A stretch of DNA of 46,240 bases from Desulfobacterales bacterium (GTDB lineage: Bacteria; Desulfobacterota; Desulfobacteria; Desulfobacterales; UBA2156). The translations under genes were made by a program, and so were the position numbers. Position 1 is the stretch's first letter. Each line of letters begins with the position of its first letter. Location: positions 1 through 46,240 of the forward strand of contig DRHF01000443.1 in assembly GCA_011049715.1 (NCBI GenBank), written 5' to 3'. Shown here one piece after another: positions 33,751 to 41,951 of this stretch. Below the pieces are notes generated by a model. The model searched no databases and was not told the origin of the DNA. It worked only from the letters and a program-made list of their open reading frames with translations.

Positions 33751-35436
33751 TCAGGAAGGCGCCCACGGTTTGGGAGCAGAGCATTTAATATCTGTCATTA
33801 CTTCAACCACTGTAGGAATATCACAATCTAACGCCTTTCTTATCGCTTTTGAAATTTCATCGGCTGATTCCACTCGGATTCCATTACACCCCATTTCTTG
33901 AGCGATCCGAGAAAAATTTACATTTTGGAATTGATACATTTCTTCCCTTTTACCGGGCTTCTCACCATATGCTCTATTAATCCCCGGCAAACATTGTCCA
34001 AACCCTGAATTATTGTTAATTATCGTTACCGTATTTATTCCACACCGACGCGCAGTCTCAAGCTCACTGAGATGATACCAAAATCCACCATCTCCGGTAA
34101 AACATATGACAGGCCGGTCTGCTGCTGCACATTTTACTCCCAGAGAAGCCGGAAACGCCCATCCAAGTGAACCACCAGCGGCACGAATGTAAGTTTGTTC
34201 TGGGTCAATCAAATTTATCATCGTACTTGACCAGATCGCCGAATTGCCAGTATCAGAGACCAGGATAGCATCGGAAGGCAAGACATCTTCCAATTCCTTG
34301 CATAGTCTTTCGGGTCTTATTGGCAGCGCGTTAGAATGACGCAACGGTCTGGTCTCATTTCGCCAATCCTGCACCAGCTTTTGAGCCCGACCAGACCATT
34401 GCGTGTCGATATTTCTCGAATTAATCGCTTCAACTAATTTTTGAGTCGTAACCTTAGCGTCTCCTAGTAGGCTTTTTGTGTTAGGATAATTTCTACCGAG
34501 CTCCAAAGGATCAATATCAATTTGAACTACTTTCGTACCTGGATTCGGAACCCTCCAATTGTTGGTAACTTGATCCCCGGTATGGCTCCCGATAAAAAGT
34601 ACTAGATCCGCTTCTGAAACCACTCTATTTGCACACCATCGAGAATAGGAGCCGACGACACCAATGCTTAAGGGATGGCAGTCAAGAATAATTCCTTTGC
34701 CATTGACTGATGTAACGACAGGTATTAATCGTTTTTCAGCGAGGGCAACAATTTCAGCTCCGGCATTGGAAGCTTTTGCCCCTCCACCTGCAATAATCAC
34801 CGGACGATCCGCTTGTTCCAAAATATCGGCTGCGTCCAATACATCCCGGGTATCAGGCTCTGGTCGAAACGCTGGGTAATGGGAAAAAGCTTCTTCTATT
34901 ACAACCTCTAAATTTCCTTCGGCTGCATCTATTTCTTCACCCAAAATACCTATCACATCAAGGTGAACCGGACCGGGAGCTCCAGTCGTTGCTTCGCGGA
35001 AAGCTTGACGAATTAAAAAAGGGAGCTGATCAACTGAAATAACTTCCACATTATATTTTGTTACTGAATCGAACATTGGACCATGCAAAACTTCTTGATA
35101 GGCGTTTCGATACCGGGCAATGGGGGGTTTTCGACCGGTTATCGCAATTATGGGTGAAAGCGCTAAATATCCCTCTTGGAGGCCTGCCGCTAAATTTGCG
35201 GCACCAACTGATTGCGCCATACAGATTCCAGGTTTTCGACTGGCCCTGGCATAGCCATCTGCCATATACGCAGCCGCCTTTTCTGAATGAGTTACAATTC
35301 GGTGTATTCCAAGAGATTCCATTGCGACAAGAGACCTTCTAAGAATAGCCTCAACATAGAAAACATGAGTAACCCCATATCCTTTTAGTGTACTGGCAAT
35401 AAATTCTGCGCCGGATTTGTTGTGGTTATCAACCAT
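33751..35436 (-). CDS. ThDP-dependent enzyme, acetolactate-synthase-like (copy 2)
   Basis: A 561-residue ThDP enzyme. Activating Glu in HSEKAAAYMADGYAR (E52), middle domain RPVIIAGGGAKAS, PP domain GDGGFWYHLSE through INNNSG. Motifs and length match the acetolactate synthase/oxalyl-CoA decarboxylase/benzoylformate decarboxylase superfamily. No FAD-site or regulatory subunit is apparent. It is the first gene of the reverse-strand run and lies just downstream of the duplicated promoter/operator region, so it is likely the main regulated product. A sulfopyruvate-decarboxylase-like or carboligase role is possible but unproven. Confidence 0.88.
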   Translation of the reverse strand: MVDNHNKSGAEFIASTLKGYGVTHVFYVEAILRRSLVAMESLGIHRIVTHSEKAAAYMADGYARASRKPGICMAQSVGAANLAAGLQEGYLALSPIIAITGRKPPIARYRNAYQEVLHGPMFDSVTKYNVEVISVDQLPFLIRQAFREATTGAPGPVHLDVIGILGEEIDAAEGNLEVVIEEAFSHYPAFRPEPDTRDVLDAADILEQADRPVIIAGGGAKASNAGAEIVALAEKRLIPVVTSVNGKGIILDCHPLSIGVVGSYSRWCANRVVSEADLVLFIGSHTGDQVTNNWRVPNPGTKVVQIDIDPLELGRNYPNTKSLLGDAKVTTQKLVEAINSRNIDTQWSGRAQKLVQDWRNETRPLRHSNALPIRPERLCKELEDVLPSDAILVSDTGNSAIWSSTMINLIDPEQTYIRAAGGSLGWAFPASLGVKCAAADRPVICFTGDGGFWYHLSELETARRCGINTVTIINNNSGFGQCLPGINRAYGEKPGKREEMYQFQNVNFSRIAQEMGCNGIRVESADEISKAIRKALDCDIPTVVEVMTDIKCSAPKPWAPS

Positions 35437-35514
35437 AAGGTCGAGTTCCTTACTAATTCGCTATTTTAGGGTGAATTTTAAAATAAATTTTTTAGCCGAT
35501 TGTCGATTTAATTA

Positions 35515-35541
35515 ATTATATATAATATTACTCAGTGTCAA
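35515..35541 (-). promoter_or_regulatory. Candidate promoter of the ThDP/ABC operon, proximal copy
   Basis: On the reverse strand, TTGACA (35541-35536) and TATAAT (35520-35515) are separated by 15 nt; a TAATTA at 17-nt spacing is also available. The operator-like TCGACAATCG (35506-35497) lies just downstream, near the expected transcription start, which suits repression. Confidence 0.5.
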
Positions 35542-35640
35542 TAAAATTATAAATATTTATAACTATTTGTTATTTAAGCTAATATTTATATATAATATGA
35601 AATGAAAAATAAATTATTCGGTCGATTGTCGATTTATTTA

Positions 35641-35667
35641 ATTATATTCAATATTATCTGGTGTCAA
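35641..35667 (-). promoter_or_regulatory. Candidate promoter of the ThDP/ABC operon, distal copy
   Basis: Exact counterpart of the proximal promoter in the second tandem copy: reverse-strand TTGACA at 35667-35662, a 15-nt spacer and TATAAT at 35646-35641, with the operator-like TCGACAATCG again just downstream (35632-35623). Confidence 0.45.
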
Positions 35668-35738
35668 TAAAAAAAATAAATATTTATAACTATCTGCTAT
35701 TTAAGTTAATATTTATATATGATATTAAATATTAACTT

Positions 35739-35769
35739 ATAATTTTTGTCGACTTTCGACAAAAATTAT
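35739..35769. promoter_or_regulatory. 14-bp perfect palindrome, candidate GntR-family operator
   Basis: ATAATTTTTGTCGA (35739-35752), spacer CTT, then its exact reverse complement (35756-35769). The core TTGTCGA/TCGACAA is the same heptamer that appears once in each tandem copy (35501 and 35627 regions). A GntR/FCD regulator is encoded 455 bp away in the divergent direction, and such regulators bind short AT-flanked palindromes. Assigning this site to that regulator is an inference. Confidence 0.55.
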
Positions 35770-36006
35770 CTATTTACATTTACGATCTGATCATGTAAAA
35801 GACATCCAAACTGTTAATTGAGCCTGTTCAATACTTATTTTATTAATAATAAGGAATGACTCGCACCCTTGATAACGGCTTCAGAGAAAGTGAATTTTTT
35901 GGACAAAGCTACTTCTCGGCCTGAAGCATAGAGCTCCATGGCCATGTGTTTTAAAACTAAATAAAAAATTTTGTTATTAACTAAAACTCTAAACTAAATA
36001 TGAACC
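35770..36006. other. AT-rich gap with no recognised feature
   Basis: About 240 bp between the palindrome and the MITE-like element. No ORF of note, no hairpin followed by a T-run and no repeat were found by eye. It may contain the distal promoter of the GntR gene. Confidence 0.4.
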
Positions 36007-36191
36007 TCAGGGTTCGCGAAAAAATAACTTCACAGAATTGGCACTTAGATTTGGTTCAGGTTTGGCTGATCCGAGAGAGTAAAACCACAGGAATAGCGAG
36101 CTATTTCGAGGATTTTGTGAGTGAGGCATCGGTCAAAGATGGGCTGAAGCTAAGATGCTAAAATGTGAAGTTATTTTTCCGCGAACCCTAA
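36007..36191. mobile_element. 185-bp MITE-like element with 28-bp terminal inverted repeats
   Basis: The left end (36007-36034, beginning TCAGGGTTCGCG) and the reverse complement of the right end (36164-36191, beginning TTAGGGTTCGCG) agree at 26 of 28 positions. The element is flanked by GAACC at 36002-36006 and 36192-36196, a likely 5-bp target duplication. It has no coding capacity. It is unrelated in sequence to the 198-bp MITE family elsewhere in the window. Its right end lies 33 bp before the GntR start codon, so it may supply or disturb that gene's promoter. Confidence 0.8.
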
Positions 36192-36224
36192 GAACCAAAA
36201 ACTAACGTATAGAATGGAGAAGCC

Positions 36225-36905
36225 ATGCTTACTATTAAAATTAAAAAGCTAAACATCAAACCGAGTGTTATCGCGCAGCAGGTTTCACAGGTTCTCTTGG
36301 ATGCTATTCTTGTCAACGATCTTAAAGGGGGAGAGCAACTTTTGGAGGCACCGCTGCAAAAGCAATTTGAAATCAGTCGTTCGCCGCTTCGTGAGGCTTT
36401 TCGAGATTTGGAAAAAAAGGGGGTTGTGGAGATTATCCCCAGAAAAGGTGCATTTGTAAAACGAGTCACTCGGCGCGACATTGAAGAGAACTATTCCGTT
36501 CGAACACTATTAGAAGGGCTGGCAGCAAAAGAAGCCTATCACAAAATGACTGGAAAGGACCATGAGGCTTTACAGAAGACTATCTCGAAAATGAAAAAGG
36601 CTGTCATTAATAATAACATTATGGCTTACTGGAAACACCATTCTGTCTTCCACGATATATTCATCACTGCTTCTGGCAATAGAGTTTTAATAAAAATATT
36701 GGGAACTCTTCGTATTCATAGTGTGCAACACCGCTTTTCCTTTCCAAATTATGATGAAAAATTACAAAATTCCTTAGATTATCACAAAAAAATACTTGAT
36801 CTATTCATAAGTCAAAATACCGACGATATAGAACTCGAGAATTTAGTTAAAGAGCACATTGAAATCGCTTTGAAAACATTTATAACAAATGTCAGAGAAC
36901 CATAA
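36225..36905 (+). CDS. GntR-family transcriptional regulator with FCD domain
   Basis: A 226-residue DNA-binding repressor/activator. The N-terminal winged helix-turn-helix is typical (GGEQLLEAPLQKQFEISRSP, then LREAFRDLEKKGVVEI). The C-terminal FCD ligand domain shows the metal-ligand histidines (FHDIFITASGN, DYHKKIL, EHIEIAL). FadR-type FCD regulators usually sense an organic-acid substrate or intermediate of the neighbouring pathway. It is divergent from the ThDP/ABC operon and upstream of xsc. GGAG precedes the ATG by a suitable distance. Confidence 0.93.
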   Translation: MLTIKIKKLNIKPSVIAQQVSQVLLDAILVNDLKGGEQLLEAPLQKQFEISRSPLREAFRDLEKKGVVEIIPRKGAFVKRVTRRDIEENYSVRTLLEGLAAKEAYHKMTGKDHEALQKTISKMKKAVINNNIMAYWKHHSVFHDIFITASGNRVLIKILGTLRIHSVQHRFSFPNYDEKLQNSLDYHKKILDLFISQNTDDIELENLVKEHIEIALKTFITNVREP

Positions 36906-37147
36906 ACGATTCTTTCATATGCTATAACCCCCTATAATATAAGGCTAAATGGTTTTGCAGCTGTTATCAATAGAACGTGTGCGAAACTATTTTTGGCCCA
37001 ATATAACTAGATGAAATAATAGTATAAACAAATCTAAATATTACTTGACCATCAAAGTGATTAAGGGATGGTGTTAAAAAGATTGTGTAAAATTTGATGG
37101 GACATCCATTTTAATTCATCCAAACAGACACAAATAGGGAGAACGCT

Positions 37148-38881
37148 ATGACCGTACAAAAAATGACACCAAGTGAAGCATTTGTGGAGACCCTTTTGGC
37201 CGAAGGGGTAAAATACGCTTTCGGTATAGTCGGATCCGCATACGAGGATCCATTGGACCTTTTTCCGGATGCAGGCATTCGCTTTATTCCCGTCGCCCAT
37301 GAACAGGCTGCAACCCATGCAGCCGATGGTATGGCCCGGGTGACCGGTAAACCTCAAATCTGCATCGGCCAGAACGGTCCCGGTATTGCCAATTTCGTAT
37401 CCGCATTGACCGCTGCCTACTGGGCGCATTCACCGGTTGTCGCTATAACGCCGGAGACCGGTTCGATGGGTATCGGTACCGGCGGATTCCAGGAGTTGGA
37501 CCAGATGCCCATGTTTGAAAAACAGACCGTCTACCAGGTTAGGGTTTCCCAGCCCCAGCGGATGGCGGAACTGACACGACGGGCATTTTACATGGCCAAA
37601 AATTTTAATGGGCCCACCCAGCTGAACATACCACGGGAGCTCTTTTATGGAGAATGCACGGACGAGATTTATCAAACGCCGGTCATCAAAAAGGGTATTG
37701 GATCCATGGAAGATCTCGAAGCTGCTGCCAAAATGATCTCACAAGCACAATATCCGGTGATCGTCTCCGGTGGCGGCGTGTCCCAGGCCGACGCCATTGA
37801 AGAAGTAAAGGCCCTGGCCGAATATATTACAGCGCCGGTTGTTAACAGCTACCTGCATAACGACACCTTCCCGGCCAGTCATGATCTGGCCTGCGGTCCC
37901 ATCGGTTACTGCGGCTCGAAAGCAGCCATGAAAACCTTAAAAAAGGCCGACGTGATTATTGCCCTAGGCACCCGGCTTGGTCCTTTTGGTACACTTCCCC
38001 AATATGACATGGTGTACTGGCCTGAAAATGCAAAACTGATTCAATGTGATGTCAACATTGCTGCTTTGGGAGTTTCCAAAAAGGCGGATATCTATAGTTG
38101 TGGAGACGTCAAGGAATTCACCAACGCCCTGGTCAAACGGATAAAAGAGCTTTTCCCCAATATTGAAAAAAATACCTGCCGGTTGGCTGATGTCCAAAAA
38201 GAGAAAAAAATATGGGGTGATGAACTGAGTGGATGGAGTTCGGGGTCCCAATCTGCACCGATGCACCCCCGCCGTTTTCACAGGGAATGGACAAGGGTTT
38301 TGCCAAAGGAAACCATCGTCACAACCGATATCGGTAACAATTCGTCGATGATTAACGCCTATCTGAAGTTTGAGGGGATCCGTCAACACATCTCAGCGCT
38401 GTCCTGGGGGAACTGTGGTTTTGCTTATGGTGCCGCCCTGGGTTGTAAGATCGGCAGGCCGGACACACCGGTTATCGCTTTTCAGGGTGATGGCGCATAC
38501 GGAATCAGCGGACTGGCCGAAGTGATGACGGCTGTTCGTGAGAAAATCCCCGTGGTTGCTATCGTTGCCACCAATAATGAATGGGGGGCTGAAAAGAAAA
38601 ACCAGGTGGATTTTTTTGGCAACCGTTATGTGGGCACCAATCTGCCGGGCAATCCGGATTATGCAAAGTTGGCAGAAGATATGGGGGCTTTGGGCTTCAG
38701 GATAGATCATCCGGACCAGGTCGGAGATGCGGTCAAAGCGGCCATTGATTCAGGAAAACCATGCGTGATCAATGCAATTGTCCAGGGCGGAAAGGAAGTG
38801 TTGGCCGAGCCTTTCCGAAGGGATGCGCTTGAAATGCCCAAACGGTACATGGTAAAGTACGCGCACCTGAATGCGAACTGA
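37148..38881 (+). CDS. xsc: Sulfoacetaldehyde acetyltransferase
   Basis: A 577-residue ThDP enzyme that converts sulfoacetaldehyde and phosphate into acetyl phosphate and sulfite. The N-terminus (SEAFVETLLAEGVKYAFGIV) has the activating Glu in AHEQAATHAADG (E52). Xsc-typical segments are QNGPGIANFVSALTAAYWAH, GGFQELDQMPMF, GPTQLNIPRE and, after the ThDP motif G447-D-G, ATNNEWGAEKKNQVDFF. These distinguish it from ordinary acetolactate synthase. It is single-gene, with AGGGAG before the ATG and an intrinsic terminator after it; ackA follows. In a sulfite-reducing anaerobe the released sulfite could serve as electron acceptor. Confidence 0.9.
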   Translation: MTVQKMTPSEAFVETLLAEGVKYAFGIVGSAYEDPLDLFPDAGIRFIPVAHEQAATHAADGMARVTGKPQICIGQNGPGIANFVSALTAAYWAHSPVVAITPETGSMGIGTGGFQELDQMPMFEKQTVYQVRVSQPQRMAELTRRAFYMAKNFNGPTQLNIPRELFYGECTDEIYQTPVIKKGIGSMEDLEAAAKMISQAQYPVIVSGGGVSQADAIEEVKALAEYITAPVVNSYLHNDTFPASHDLACGPIGYCGSKAAMKTLKKADVIIALGTRLGPFGTLPQYDMVYWPENAKLIQCDVNIAALGVSKKADIYSCGDVKEFTNALVKRIKELFPNIEKNTCRLADVQKEKKIWGDELSGWSSGSQSAPMHPRRFHREWTRVLPKETIVTTDIGNNSSMINAYLKFEGIRQHISALSWGNCGFAYGAALGCKIGRPDTPVIAFQGDGAYGISGLAEVMTAVREKIPVVAIVATNNEWGAEKKNQVDFFGNRYVGTNLPGNPDYAKLAEDMGALGFRIDHPDQVGDAVKAAIDSGKPCVINAIVQGGKEVLAEPFRRDALEMPKRYMVKYAHLNAN

Positions 38882-38904
38882 TTCGATGCCACCAAACTTT
38901 ATTA

Positions 38905-38934
38905 GGAGATCGGTCTTTACCGATCTCCTTTTTT
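38905..38934 (+). terminator. Intrinsic terminator of xsc
   Basis: A perfect 10-bp stem, GGAGATCGGT (38905-38914) and ACCGATCTCC (38919-38928), with a CTTT loop, followed by six T. It is the clearest Rho-independent terminator in the window and implies that xsc and ackA have separate transcripts. Confidence 0.93.
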
Positions 38935-39200
38935 CTGAAACCAGGCACTCGAGTTTCGCACTTTTGATTTTATGAAGATCCGTATGAGACGCTTCGATAG
39001 TTTGGGAGCTGGTTGTTTCAACCTGACCCGTCGCCACCCCGGATTATTGACGCCATCTGCAGGCAAGCAAGCGAGCTCACATCTTTTGCGCCGAGCACGC
39101 CCACAAAATCAAGAGCGTTGCTGGCCAAAATGCTGTCGGAAATCACACTGAATTTTAGGCCGAACATCCGGGCATCTCTACGCCGAAAACCGGGGTGCTT
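38935..39200. other. Gap between xsc and ackA, possible gene remnant
   Basis: On the reverse strand a frame of about 50 codons reads like protein (DARMFGLKFSVISDSILASN, then ALDFVGVLGAKDVSS) and ends near 39030. The forward strand also has a 63-codon ORF (39013-39204) that overlaps the ackA start. I cannot tell which, if either, was a gene; a decayed fragment is likeliest. At 38948 CTCGAGTTTCGCAC resembles the end of the 198-bp MITE (13 of 15 positions), but no second end is seen. Confidence 0.25.
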
Positions 39201-40409
39201 ATGACGATATTGGTCCTAAACACAGGCAGTTCTTCTGTAAAATTTGCCCTTTTCCAGCTCCTTGGGGAAAGTCGCCTTGCCGGTGGAATTGTTGAACGGA
39301 TAGGGTTTGAAGGGACCAAAATGGTTTACGACAACCATAGGGGAGATAAGGTTCATCAACCGGTGCAGGTCAGGAATACCGGTGAAGCCGTGGCCGAAAT
39401 TACAAAGTTACTCACCGATAAAGCAGATGGCGTGATTCGGGATAAAAACCAAGTGGTTGCCGTCGGCCACCGGGTAGTGCACGGCGGTGAAAAAATAACT
39501 GCTTCGGTGATTATCGATAGGAGGGTAAAGCAGGTTATTCAAGAATATTCCACATTGGCCCCTTTACATAATCCCTCGAACCTTACGGGGATTGTGGCTT
39601 GCGAAAAACATTTCCCGGACATCCCAGGGGTAGCGGTCTTTGATACGGCCTTTCATACCACTATTCCAGCCCATGCCTATCTATACGGATTGCCGTATCA
39701 AATGTATTCCGAGGATAAAATCCGCAGGTACGGATTTCACGGGACCAGTCATCATTACGTCTGCCATGCAGCGGCCGACTTTCTCAGCCAGCCGGCAGAT
39801 GATCTGAAAATCATCTCTTGTCATCTCGGCAACGGATGCAGCATCACGGCCATTGACCGTGGCAAAAGTATCGATACCAGCATGGGGTTTACGCCTCTGG
39901 AAGGGTTGATGATGGGAACCCGAAGTGGTGACATAGATCCGGCTATCATCTTTTATTTGATGGAGCACAAAAAGCTAGAATCTCAACAGGTCAAGGAGCT
40001 GTTGAATAAAGAGAGCGGGCTTTTCGGTTTGGCAGGGATCGGAAGCAGTGACCTGCGCGACATTCTGGCTGCCAGGGAAAATGGGAACCGGCTTGCCGAT
40101 ACCGCCATCCGTACATTTGTTTACCGGATCAAAAAGTATCTCGGCGCCTACACCGCAGCTCTAGGAGGGCTGGATACCATTATATTCACCGCGGGCATTG
40201 GCGAAAACGCTCCGTTTATTAGAGAGATGGTCTGCCAGAATCTAGAAGGATTGGGAATTGTCATCGATTCGGAGAAGAATGCAGCCGGAAATCAGACAAT
40301 CAGAGAAATTCAGCATGAGGACAGTCGGGTGAACATACTGGTCATACCCGCAAACGAGGAAAAGGAAATCGCCCTCCAGGTGATAAAACTGCTTTTCACA
40401 GAAAAATAA
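39201..40409 (+). CDS. ackA: Acetate kinase
   Basis: A 402-residue enzyme that turns acetyl phosphate and ADP into acetate and ATP. ATG 39201 gives the canonical N-terminus MTILVLNTGSSSVKF; a GTG two codons earlier is the alternative. Further signatures are GHRVVHGGE, GVAVFDTAFHTTI, YGFHGTSHHYV, CHLGNGCSITAI and FTAGIGENAP. It lies about 320 bp after xsc and has no pta beside it. This fits use of the Xsc product acetyl phosphate for substrate-level phosphorylation, as in taurine-fermenting anaerobes. Confidence 0.95.
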   Translation: MTILVLNTGSSSVKFALFQLLGESRLAGGIVERIGFEGTKMVYDNHRGDKVHQPVQVRNTGEAVAEITKLLTDKADGVIRDKNQVVAVGHRVVHGGEKITASVIIDRRVKQVIQEYSTLAPLHNPSNLTGIVACEKHFPDIPGVAVFDTAFHTTIPAHAYLYGLPYQMYSEDKIRRYGFHGTSHHYVCHAAADFLSQPADDLKIISCHLGNGCSITAIDRGKSIDTSMGFTPLEGLMMGTRSGDIDPAIIFYLMEHKKLESQQVKELLNKESGLFGLAGIGSSDLRDILAARENGNRLADTAIRTFVYRIKKYLGAYTAALGGLDTIIFTAGIGENAPFIREMVCQNLEGLGIVIDSEKNAAGNQTIREIQHEDSRVNILVIPANEEKEIALQVIKLLFTEK

Positions 40410-40647
40410 GTTGAAACATAAACAGATAATATATCAATTTTTCACCAACGTTTTTCCGTTATTGATGTCATCAATTACCACAAAATCTTTCAAAACCACC
40501 TTGTACGGCGTAACTGTAATCTGTGAATGTTTGCAAAACAACTCAGCGCTTATGGGTTAAAGCATCCAGCGGTTAATACGCCCTCAATTAATCGAAAAGG
40601 AAAATGATAACTCACCAATCAAAGAGATATAAAATCTAACCACCGAT

Positions 40648-41943
40648 TCATCTCTGTCTGCTCGCCGAGCGCGACAGACGATAGACCCGATCGAGCTCCT
40701 CACAAGCCATATCAAATGTTTTCCCGTGGATATATGCAAGACTAGCTTTTTTAGAGACCTCCCAACCGATCGCAAGGGAAATTTTCAATGGCGTGACTTT
40801 TTTAGCCATTCGAAAGACCTTCGACGGCCATTTTAACCAACCATAGGTTTTGTAAGATTTTTTAATGATATTTTGAAGCGATTTTGAAATGAAATTATCG
40901 GAAAGATTTTTGGCTCTATAAATGGTTCCCAAGCGGGCTCTGTATAACCGGCGGATTAACGGGTGTTCTCTTCCTTTGCTTACCTTGCCTGCCCAAGCTC
41001 GAGCGCTCTCAAGTAAAGGACCGAGAGCGGCTTCTTCCAAAGAAAAATCTGAATCCGGAAAATGTTTTTTCGAGATAATTTCAGCGGCTTTGTGGACAGC
41101 ACTCCGCCACTTTTTAATGTTTGGATTCGAGATCGCCATGGATGAAAACCCGACCAGCTGATTCCGAACCTCTTGAATTTGAGGATCCCCTTTTGGTTCA
41201 TCATCGTTTTCCAAGGCATCCAGTTCCTCCAAGGTTTTTTCCAGCTCTTTTTCCCCTTGGTTTTGGATAGAAGTATCCGTGTCGCTGTAAGCTTCTATCG
41301 CCAGCCTACCAATAAAAATATAAAGATCCGCCATTAGATATTTGATTAACACCAAAGTGGTCAAGTACCGGGAAAGATAAACCAGCCAACTAAAAGGATC
41401 GAGGAACAGAAATAGACGAAATCGAGCCATCTGTTGAATCATTTTTTTATGGACTGAAACCCATCTATACAGAACAGACCCTGAGAGCCGGAGGTACCAT
41501 CGGCGAATATCTCTAATTTTTCGAATGTTAATTGATTTGAGCTTTTTAAAACCGGGTCGCCTGAGAATAAGATCAAACTGATTCAATGATTTTTCAAGAC
41601 TCCGGAGAAAAGAACCGATGCTGATCTGAAGTTCAGGACAATCTGAATTTGGGTAAAAACAAGAAGCAATTGTTCTGATGTAGAGCGGAAGCTCACGAAG
41701 TTCTTCGATATCCGGGGAAAAAGATTTAAAAACCTCCCCGCAGGTGTCTTCAATAATTTTGACCCCTTTTTTTACTTGCAAACCATTCTGTTCGGCAAAA
41801 CTTTTAAGTTCCTTTAATTCTTCCTTTAAAGATCTTTTCCAACTGAAAATACCCTTGACTCTCCATATAATAAAAAAAGCTGTCAATAGGATAATAAGTG
41901 CTGAAATGGCCCAGAGGGCCCTTAAAAAATACCACCATTCCAT
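40648..41943 (-). CDS. Membrane-anchored protein of unknown function
   Basis: A 431-residue protein with one N-terminal transmembrane helix (about 5-27), a second hydrophobic region (about 172-210) and long charged helical stretches. An acidic segment (EKELEKTLEELDALENDDEP) lies near 235. The C-terminus is basic (RVYRLSRSASRQR). I recognise no domain. It ends 237 bp from ackA in convergent orientation and lies 8 bp downstream of the crotonase gene, so it may be co-transcribed with it. Function is not assignable. Confidence 0.6.
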   Translation of the reverse strand: MEWWYFLRALWAISALIILLTAFFIIWRVKGIFSWKRSLKEELKELKSFAEQNGLQVKKGVKIIEDTCGEVFKSFSPDIEELRELPLYIRTIASCFYPNSDCPELQISIGSFLRSLEKSLNQFDLILRRPGFKKLKSINIRKIRDIRRWYLRLSGSVLYRWVSVHKKMIQQMARFRLFLFLDPFSWLVYLSRYLTTLVLIKYLMADLYIFIGRLAIEAYSDTDTSIQNQGEKELEKTLEELDALENDDEPKGDPQIQEVRNQLVGFSSMAISNPNIKKWRSAVHKAAEIISKKHFPDSDFSLEEAALGPLLESARAWAGKVSKGREHPLIRRLYRARLGTIYRAKNLSDNFISKSLQNIIKKSYKTYGWLKWPSKVFRMAKKVTPLKISLAIGWEVSKKASLAYIHGKTFDMACEELDRVYRLSRSASRQR

Positions 41944-41951
41944 TTTATTGA

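Larger units (their letters stand above)
35480..35731. repeat. 126-bp tandem duplication upstream of the ThDP/ABC operon
   Basis: Two adjacent copies of about 126 bp (35480-35605 and 35606-35731) align along their length with scattered substitutions and one single-base insertion. The motif CGATTGTCGATTTA recurs at 35497-35510 and 35623-35636, and TGTCAATAAAA at 35536 and 35662. The sequence is very AT-rich. Because both copies contain the same promoter-like and operator-like elements, it is better read as a duplicated control module than as a neutral repeat. Confidence 0.85.

Noticed and set aside
25133-35436. The two operon ThDP enzymes as a recent duplication, or as further Xsc copies
   Set aside because: They differ from each other along their length and lack the Xsc-type segments found in the 37-kb gene (for example ATNNEWGAEKKN).
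35480-35731. CRISPR array
   Set aside because: Only two long adjacent copies without short repeats and unique spacers; no cas genes in the window.
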